Assembly: GCA_030151135.1 (NCBI GenBank)
Contig: JASLEQ010000032.1
Span: 1 to 11,039 of the forward strand
Length of the DNA: 11,039 nucleotides
Direction: 5' to 3'
DNA from: Candidatus Sulfotelmatobacter sp.
GTDB lineage: Bacteria > Acidobacteriota > Terriglobia > Terriglobales > SbA1
The translations under genes were made by a program, and so were the position numbers. Below, piece by piece: positions 6,287-11,039 of the stretch (position 1 is the stretch's first letter; every line of letters starts with the position of its first letter). The notes beneath the pieces were generated by a model. It searched no databases. It was not told the origin of the DNA and saw only the letters and a list, made by a program, of their open reading frames with translations.

Positions 6287-7240
6287 CTAGCGCGGCCCGG
6301 CGGAAACCCATACCCGGCCGGCTGAAATCAAATCCACATTCGGCACTTCGCTTTGTAAGCGGATTTGCTTCCACCCAGCCTTCTTCTCCGGCTTAGGAAC
6401 AAAACTCAGCAGATATTGATTCTCGAGCCGCCGCGCCAGATTTTCGAGATAAGGAGCGAATGAAACCGGGGCGCCAGTGAATCCGATGTAGTAAGCCTCG
6501 CCGCCGGTTTTGTCCGCCAGTTCTGACAAATAGATCTGGCCCCAATAGCTCTGCCAGTAGCTGTGCGCAAAGTGACCTGCCCCGGGCGTGTAGATGGCGG
6601 AGACTTGAATACCCGCTTTGGCAGCGTCGTCAATCGCTGCTTCAAGATACGGATCCTGCAGATCGCCCGTGCCGTAATAGCGGTCGATACCGTCGCTGAC
6701 CATCAGGACTTCGCGGCGCTCATTCGTTGACGGCCACTTCTTGACCAGGTCGCTCAGCGAAAAATAAGGGCTGGCATTCGCGCCGCCGGCACCCATGGGA
6801 AGACGCAAAGCTTTTGCCGCCTGCGCGTGATCATTGGTGGGATCCTGCAGAATTCGCGCGATGCCGTTTTGCATATACGCAACGCCGATTTTGGTAGTAG
6901 GGGGCTGCGACTCCATAAATTTCCGGATGTCGTCCAGCTGGGTGCCCAGACTCATGCCTGACTCATCGTCAATGAGAAAAAACAATTGCAGTCCCGCGCG
7001 ATCGCCTTGCAGCGGAACCCAATCTGTCACCTGATCGCGATCATGGCCCTCGAAGACCATTACATCGTCTTTCCGGATGACCGGCGCATTGGACCCATGC
7101 TTCGGTTCAACGGTCACCACGAGCTGCGCTGGCGCGGCTCCAGCCGGAGCTGCAGCCTCCTGGGCTGCGGCGCGCGAGCCTATTCCGATCCAGGCAGCCG
7201 ACGCCAAGAGATACAACACACAAAAAATTCTTGTTCTCAC
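6287..7240 (-). CDS. secreted VWA-domain protein, Acidobacteria VWFA-related family
   Basis: This is a 317-residue exported protein of unknown biochemical role. A signal peptide covers about residues 1-26 (hydrophobic CVLYLLASAAWIGIG, then SRAAA before QEAA). The VWA domain starts near residue 84 with LQLFFLIDDESGM. MIDAS residues D92 and S94 are present, but the third position (M96) is not Ser, so metal binding may be altered. Further VWA elements are the VSDGID loop (181-186) and the strand at 211-218. The segment HSYWQSYWGQIYLSELADKTGGEAYY (Tyr/Trp-rich) and the C-terminal NQYLLSF and KKAGWKQIRL blocks are typical, as I recall them, of the TIGR03436 family, abundant in Acidobacteriota. The start is GTG at 7240, chosen for its strong AAGGAGGAGG site (7245-7254) 4 nt upstream. 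It is the first minus-strand gene after the divergent spacer, and murJ follows it in the same direction. Confidence 0.88.
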   Translation of the reverse strand: MRTRIFCVLYLLASAAWIGIGSRAAAQEAAAPAGAAPAQLVVTVEPKHGSNAPVIRKDDVMVFEGHDRDQVTDWVPLQGDRAGLQLFFLIDDESGMSLGTQLDDIRKFMESQPPTTKIGVAYMQNGIARILQDPTNDHAQAAKALRLPMGAGGANASPYFSLSDLVKKWPSTNERREVLMVSDGIDRYYGTGDLQDPYLEAAIDDAAKAGIQVSAIYTPGAGHFAHSYWQSYWGQIYLSELADKTGGEAYYIGFTGAPVSFAPYLENLARRLENQYLLSFVPKPEKKAGWKQIRLQSEVPNVDLISAGRVWVSAGPR

Positions 7241-7410
7241 GGAGCCTCCTCCTTGCGATACCTCTTCAGTGAGGCCACACGCTTGTCTAGCAAAGACTTA
7301 CCCGGGCCTTCCTGATTTGTTAGATGTTCGAAAGGACCCCAGGGTGTTGCCCGGCACGAGACTTCGAGCGGCGTTGCAACTGCCATTCCCGGCCCAGGCA
7401 TCAGAGAGCC
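7241..7410. promoter_or_regulatory. divergent promoter region
   Basis: This 170-bp spacer separates the divergently transcribed VWA gene (minus) and HAD/ATPase gene (plus), so it should contain both promoters. I see the VWA ribosome site at 7245-7254 and the HAD ribosome site AGAGAG at about 7403-7408. No convincing sigma70 -35/-10 pair appears for either gene; the best plus-strand candidate, TTACCC-N17-TTAGAT (ending near 7326), matches the consensus poorly. A short GTCT/AGAC inverted repeat lies near 7284-7296. No small gene is supported here. Confidence 0.35.
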
Positions 7411-9132
7411 ATGCACTATCTGTTGCTTGCAACCGATTACGATGGCACCCTCGCGCACGATGGAGTGGTGAATGACAACACCTTGTCGGCCCTGGACCGT
7501 TTTCGGGCTTCGGGCCGAAAACTCGCGATGGTGACCGGCAGGCATCTGCCAGATCTGTGCAACGTTTTTCCACACCTTGATCTGTTCGATCGCGTAGTGG
7601 TTGAAAATGGAGGAGTTCTCTACCATCCGCGGTCACGGGAAGAGAAGTTACTTTCCGATCCCCCAAACCAGCGTTTTATTGAATTACTGAAAGAGCGAAA
7701 AGTTCCATTCTCCGCGGGTCGGACTGTGGTCGCCACCTGGCGTCCGCATGATGGGGCCGTGCTTGCAGCGATCCGCGATCTCGGGCTGGATTTGCAAGTA
7801 ATCTTCAACAAGGAATCGGTCATGGTGCTCCCTTCGGGCGTGAACAAGGGCACCGGGCTTCATGCCGCGCTTCAGGAACTTGGCATATCGGCGCACAATG
7901 TCGTGGCGGTCGGAGACGCAGAAAACGATCTGCCGATGTTTCGCATGTCCGGGTGTAGAGCGGCTGTAGCCAATGCCTTGCCATCGCTGAAAGAAGAAGC
8001 AGATCTCGTGCTCGAAAAGCCGCGTGGTGAAGGCGTGACCAATCTCATGGAATTCCTGATCGCCGATGACCTGGCGCAGTTCGACGCGAACCTGCAGCGG
8101 CATTCGATTTCTCTAGGTCAGAAACTGGATGAGGCTGCTTCATCGACGGGTGACCGGGATTTGTGGATAAGCCCGCGCGGAGCCACTCTCCTGGTCGCGG
8201 GCCCCTCTGCCAGCGGCAAGTCGACGATGATCGCAGGCATTCTTGAGCAGTTCGTGGACAAGGAGTACCAGTTCTGCCTCATCGATCCCGAAGGGGATTA
8301 TGACGCTTTCACCGATGCGCTCTCGTTCGGCAATCCCAAGGAAACTCCCGACCAGAAAGCGCTTCTCCGGGCTCTCGATTCTCCGGAACAAAGTGCCATT
8401 GTGAACCTGATGGGAGTCGCGCTCGACGACCGCGCTGGATTCTTCTCCGGCTTGCTGCCTCAGATTCAGGATTTGCGGACCCGTGCAGCACGCCCACACT
8501 GGCTGATTATTGACGAGGCGCACCACATGCTGCCGTGCTCGTGGTCTCCGGCGAATGCAACGATCCCGCAACTTCTCGAAAGCACGATTATGATCACCGT
8601 CCATCCCGAGCACGTGGCGAAGGCCGCTTTGAATGTCGTGGACGTTGTGGTCGCGATTGGCAATACCGACGCCATCTCTTCGTACGCCAGCATCTTCGGC
8701 ATCCAGCGGTCCCTTGGGATAACCGAGATCGCGCAGGGAGAGGCGCTCGTCTGGTTTCCGAAAACCGGCCGGCGGCCTGTTCGGGTCAAGGCCCCGAAGA
8801 GTGCGCGTGAGCGGCTCCGCCACGTACGCCAATACGCAGAAGGAGAGCTCTCTGCCAATCAAAGCTTTTATTTTCGCGGGCCTGAGTCAAAACTGAACCT
8901 CCGCGCGCAGAACCTGAAAACTTTCTTGCAGCTTGCGGACGGGGTTGACGACGATACCTGGATGTACCACCTGCGGCAAGGAGACTATTCCAACTGGTTC
9001 GAGTCGATCATCAAAGACCAGGAATTGAAGCGTCAGGCGGCAGAGATCGAGCGCGACATGAACGCCTCAGCCCGCGACAGTCGCGAAAGAATCCGGCAGG
9101 CCGTCGAGGCCCGTTACACCGCACCGGCCTAA
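7411..9132 (+). CDS. HAD-IIB phosphatase fused to HerA/VirB4-like ATPase
   Basis: This 573-residue multidomain protein has no established function that I know of. Residues 1-220 form a Cof/HAD-IIB phosphatase: nucleophile and acid in DYDGT (D9, D11), motif II T42 (MVTGR), K146 (NKGTGL) and metal ligands in GDAEND (D169, D173). All are intact, so it probably dephosphorylates a small phosphorylated metabolite. Residues about 253-465 are a P-loop ATPase: Walker A GPSASGKST (264-272), DPEGDY (292-297) and Walker B LIIDEAH (D368, E369), then a HPEHV block resembling the HerA/VirB4 sensor region. Residues about 485-573 are helical and charged, with the block YHLRQGDYSNWF (519-530), then Arg/Glu-rich coil. 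No signal or membrane segment is seen. The ATG at 7411 is chosen because AGAGAG precedes it and the HAD strand starts there; an upstream ATG at 7324 would add 29 unrelated residues. The aminotransferase follows after 22 bp. Confidence 0.85.
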   Translation: MHYLLLATDYDGTLAHDGVVNDNTLSALDRFRASGRKLAMVTGRHLPDLCNVFPHLDLFDRVVVENGGVLYHPRSREEKLLSDPPNQRFIELLKERKVPFSAGRTVVATWRPHDGAVLAAIRDLGLDLQVIFNKESVMVLPSGVNKGTGLHAALQELGISAHNVVAVGDAENDLPMFRMSGCRAAVANALPSLKEEADLVLEKPRGEGVTNLMEFLIADDLAQFDANLQRHSISLGQKLDEAASSTGDRDLWISPRGATLLVAGPSASGKSTMIAGILEQFVDKEYQFCLIDPEGDYDAFTDALSFGNPKETPDQKALLRALDSPEQSAIVNLMGVALDDRAGFFSGLLPQIQDLRTRAARPHWLIIDEAHHMLPCSWSPANATIPQLLESTIMITVHPEHVAKAALNVVDVVVAIGNTDAISSYASIFGIQRSLGITEIAQGEALVWFPKTGRRPVRVKAPKSARERLRHVRQYAEGELSANQSFYFRGPESKLNLRAQNLKTFLQLADGVDDDTWMYHLRQGDYSNWFESIIKDQELKRQAAEIERDMNASARDSRERIRQAVEARYTAPA

Positions 9133-9154
9133 GCACGAATGCGATAATGCGGCG

Positions 9155-10519
9155 GTGGATAACCCTGGCGCCAGCGTTCGCAGCTCCGTCTTCCGCCGCT
9201 CCTTCCGCAAAGGATTCCCTACGGCCGTGCGCGGGGAAGGCGTTTACCTGTGGGACGCCGACGGACATCGCTACGTAGACCTCGCGGGCTCGGCCGCGGT
9301 TAACTTCATCGGTCACGGCGTTCCCGAAATCGCAGCGGCAATGGCGAAGCAGGCTTCGCAATTGGAGTTCGTCCACACCAGCCAGTTCACGACGGGAATC
9401 GCGGAGGACTACGCGCACGAATTGCTGAATTTTGCGGGCGAGCAGTTTCGAGGCGGCGCCGTCTACTTCACATGCGGCGGATCGGAGTCCATTGAAACGG
9501 CACTCAAACTGGCGCGCCAGTATCAAGTAGAAGCCGGGCAGTCCCGCCGTCACCAAATTTTGAGCCGCCACCAGAGTTATCACGGGTCCACGCTTGGTGC
9601 AGTATCGGTCTCTGGAAATAAACGGCGTAGAGAGATCTACCTGCCGATGATTCGCGAGTTTCCGCATGTCGGGATGCCGTATGCGTACCGCTGTACATTT
9701 GGCTGCGGAGACAAGTGCCAAAATTGCGGCTACAAATATGCCTCCCAACTGGAACAAGCGTTTGAATCTGCGCAAGGGACGGTAGCGGCATTCATCTTCG
9801 AACCGATGAGTGGAGCAACTATTGGCGCGGCGGTTCCTCCTGATAATTATTTGCAATCTATCGCGGAAATCTGCGGTCGCCACGGCGTCCTCACGATTGC
9901 CGATGAAGTGATGACGGGGATGGGGCGCACTGGTCGCCATTTCGCTGTCGACCACTGGCAGGTCAGGCCCGATATTCTAGTCGCCGCGAAAGGGCTTTCC
10001 AGCGGATACGCTCCGCTCGGCGCGGTAATCGCGTCCAAAAAAGTCGTCGACGCGATTGCAAATGGCTCAGGAACATTTCTCCATGGATTTACTTACAATG
10101 CGCATCCAATCTCTCTTGCAGCGGGAAGCGCAGTCCTTTCACGAATGATTGCGCATAAGCTCGTGGCCGCTGCAGATTGCACTCTGGGCGGAAGCCCAGC
10201 CTCGGAATTCAAACGTGGGCTGGAGACACTCCGCGATTTGGAAACTGTCGGCGACGTGCGGGGACTTGGGCTGATGTGGGGAGTGGAGTTTGTAGCTGAG
10301 AAAGCTTCGAAGGTACCCTTCCCACCCGAGCGAAATTTCGCAGGACGAGTGGGCGCCAATGCGGCAAAACGCGGGGTGCTCGCCTATCCAATGCAGGGCT
10401 GCGTCGACGGAACAGCCGGAGACCATTTGCTGCTGGCGCCCCCCGCAACGATCACGCCGGAGCAGATCGCATGGTCACTTGCGGAATTACGCTCTGCGAT
10501 CCTCGAAGCGCAAGCTTGA
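9155..10519 (+). CDS. class III PLP-dependent aminotransferase
   Basis: This is a fold-type I, class III (omega) aminotransferase with 454 residues. Substrate is not assignable; relatives act on omega-amino groups of amino acids, polyamines or beta-alanine with pyruvate or 2-oxoglutarate. Visible elements are the N-terminal YLWDADGHRYVDLAGSAAV block (31-49), the phosphate-binding CGGSESIETALKLAR (107-121), YHGST (142-146), EPMSGA (216-221), the PLP-ring aspartate D250 in ADEV, the Schiff-base lysine K279 in AAKGLSSGY, and FTYNAHP (312-318). All catalytic residues look intact. A cysteine cluster (C180, C184, C188, C191) sits between the domains. Residues 335-360 are shorter than usual and atypical. 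The start is GTG at 9155, since the upstream ATGs are out of frame or stopped at once; no clear ribosome site is seen, suggesting coupling to the HAD/ATPase gene 22 bp upstream. It converges on the oxidoreductase gene with a 7-bp gap. Confidence 0.9.
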   Translation: MDNPGASVRSSVFRRSFRKGFPTAVRGEGVYLWDADGHRYVDLAGSAAVNFIGHGVPEIAAAMAKQASQLEFVHTSQFTTGIAEDYAHELLNFAGEQFRGGAVYFTCGGSESIETALKLARQYQVEAGQSRRHQILSRHQSYHGSTLGAVSVSGNKRRREIYLPMIREFPHVGMPYAYRCTFGCGDKCQNCGYKYASQLEQAFESAQGTVAAFIFEPMSGATIGAAVPPDNYLQSIAEICGRHGVLTIADEVMTGMGRTGRHFAVDHWQVRPDILVAAKGLSSGYAPLGAVIASKKVVDAIANGSGTFLHGFTYNAHPISLAAGSAVLSRMIAHKLVAAADCTLGGSPASEFKRGLETLRDLETVGDVRGLGLMWGVEFVAEKASKVPFPPERNFAGRVGANAAKRGVLAYPMQGCVDGTAGDHLLLAPPATITPEQIAWSLAELRSAILEAQA

Positions 10520-10526
10520 GGGCGAT

Positions 10527-11039
10527 TCAGGCCGAGATTTTGACCACAAGCTTTCCGTAGTTCTGCCCTGCCTCGAGAAGTTTGTAGGCGTCTGAAGCCT
10601 TTTCAAGTGGAAATACCTGCCCAATCTCCGGCGCCAATTTTCCTTCCGCGATCCACGCCGAAAGCTGCTTCCAGGCAGGGCCCATGATCTCGGGTTTTTG
10701 CGACAAGTACGTCAGCCACAGTCCCTGTACGCTCGCCGACTTTGCATACATCGCGCGGATGTCAAGCTTTGGAGACTTGCCTGTAGCGGTGCCATATTGA
10801 ATCACCTTGCCAAATTCACGCAGGCATCGCAGGCTCATCGCGGTGTGTTCTCCGCCGAGCATCTCGAATACTGCATCGACGCCTTCGCCTCTTGTCGCAT
10901 TTTTCACGACCTCTTCGTAATTGTCTCGCTTGTAATTGATTCCGTGCTGCAAGCCAAGCTTTGCCACCCGAGCGAGTTTTTCGTCCGATGACGATGTGCC
11001 ATACATCTCGACCCCGAGCGCCTTACCAATCTGAACTGC
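10527..11039 (-). CDS. NADPH:quinone-reductase-like dehydrogenase, 5' end cut off
   Basis: This is the C-terminal 170 residues of a medium-chain dehydrogenase/reductase of the quinone oxidoreductase type; the frame is open through the window edge, so the N-terminal half lies beyond 11039. The visible part begins in the Rossmann fold (AVQIGKALG, then VEMYGTSSSDEKLARVAKLG), continues with GVDAVFEMLGG and GKVIQYGTATG, and ends with the family-typical GQNYGKLVVKI. By analogy it reduces quinones or alpha,beta-unsaturated carbonyls with NADPH in the cytoplasm. The catalytic domain is not visible, so zinc dependence and substrate cannot be judged. An internal ATG at 11006 falls inside the Rossmann fold and is not the start. 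The gene converges on the aminotransferase with 7 bp between the stops, and no hairpin terminator is seen between them. Confidence 0.9.
   Translation of the reverse strand, partial: AVQIGKALGVEMYGTSSSDEKLARVAKLGLQHGINYKRDNYEEVVKNATRGEGVDAVFEMLGGEHTAMSLRCLREFGKVIQYGTATGKSPKLDIRAMYAKSASVQGLWLTYLSQKPEIMGPAWKQLSAWIAEGKLAPEIGQVFPLEKASDAYKLLEAGQNYGKLVVKISA

Noticed and set aside
7324..7410. Upstream ATG extending the HAD/ATPase protein by 29 residues
   Set aside because: The extension is Cys/Arg-rich, unlike a HAD N-terminus, and the ATG at 7411 has AGAGAG just upstream and starts directly at the first HAD strand.
8140..8862. Minus-strand open frame (240 codons) opposite the ATPase domain
   Set aside because: It overlaps the intact ATPase region of the HAD fusion and its translation is Arg-rich without family features.
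9011..9955. Minus-strand open frame (314 codons) opposite the aminotransferase
   Set aside because: It is antisense to clear PLP-enzyme motifs, extends over two genes and shows no domain.

Overview
The window looks like chromosomal DNA of a soil-type acidobacterium (Acidobacteriota, probably class Terriglobia). The strongest pointer is the secreted VWA protein at 6287-7240, whose Tyr/Trp-rich segment and C-terminal NQYLLSF / KKAGWKQIRL blocks resemble the Acidobacteria-specific VWFA-related family (TIGR03436). The rest is compatible: moderately high GC, several GTG starts, and housekeeping genes mixed with lineage-specific ones. No mobile element, CRISPR array or pseudogene was seen.

Minus-strand block, read from 7240 down to 1: a secreted VWA protein; a MurJ-family lipid II flippase (4566-6200) with a possible RNA hairpin abutting its start codon; a cysteine dioxygenase (3823-4398); an unrecognised 225-residue membrane-anchored protein (3075-3752); DNA polymerase I (201-3047); and tRNA-Pro(GGG) (1-77). 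Spacers range from 27 to 167 bp. The genes share a direction but not an obvious pathway: cell-wall precursor export, sulfur amino acid oxidation, DNA repair and translation.

Plus-strand block, divergent from the VWA gene: a 573-residue protein joining a HAD-IIB phosphatase, a HerA/VirB4-like P-loop ATPase and a C-terminal helical domain (7411-9132). It is followed after 22 bp by a class III PLP-dependent aminotransferase (9155-10519). This pair probably forms a two-gene operon and is the least explained part of the window. A convergent NADPH:quinone-reductase-type medium-chain dehydrogenase/reductase runs off the right edge (10527-11039).

Points most worth a second look are: the HAD/HerA-like/C-terminal-domain fusion and its aminotransferase partner; a bacterial cysteine dioxygenase that keeps the Cys needed for the eukaryotic-type Cys-Tyr cofactor; a polymerase I whose proofreading aspartates are replaced; the self-complementary murJ leader; and a four-cysteine cluster in the aminotransferase. 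All calls come from reading the sequence, without database searches.
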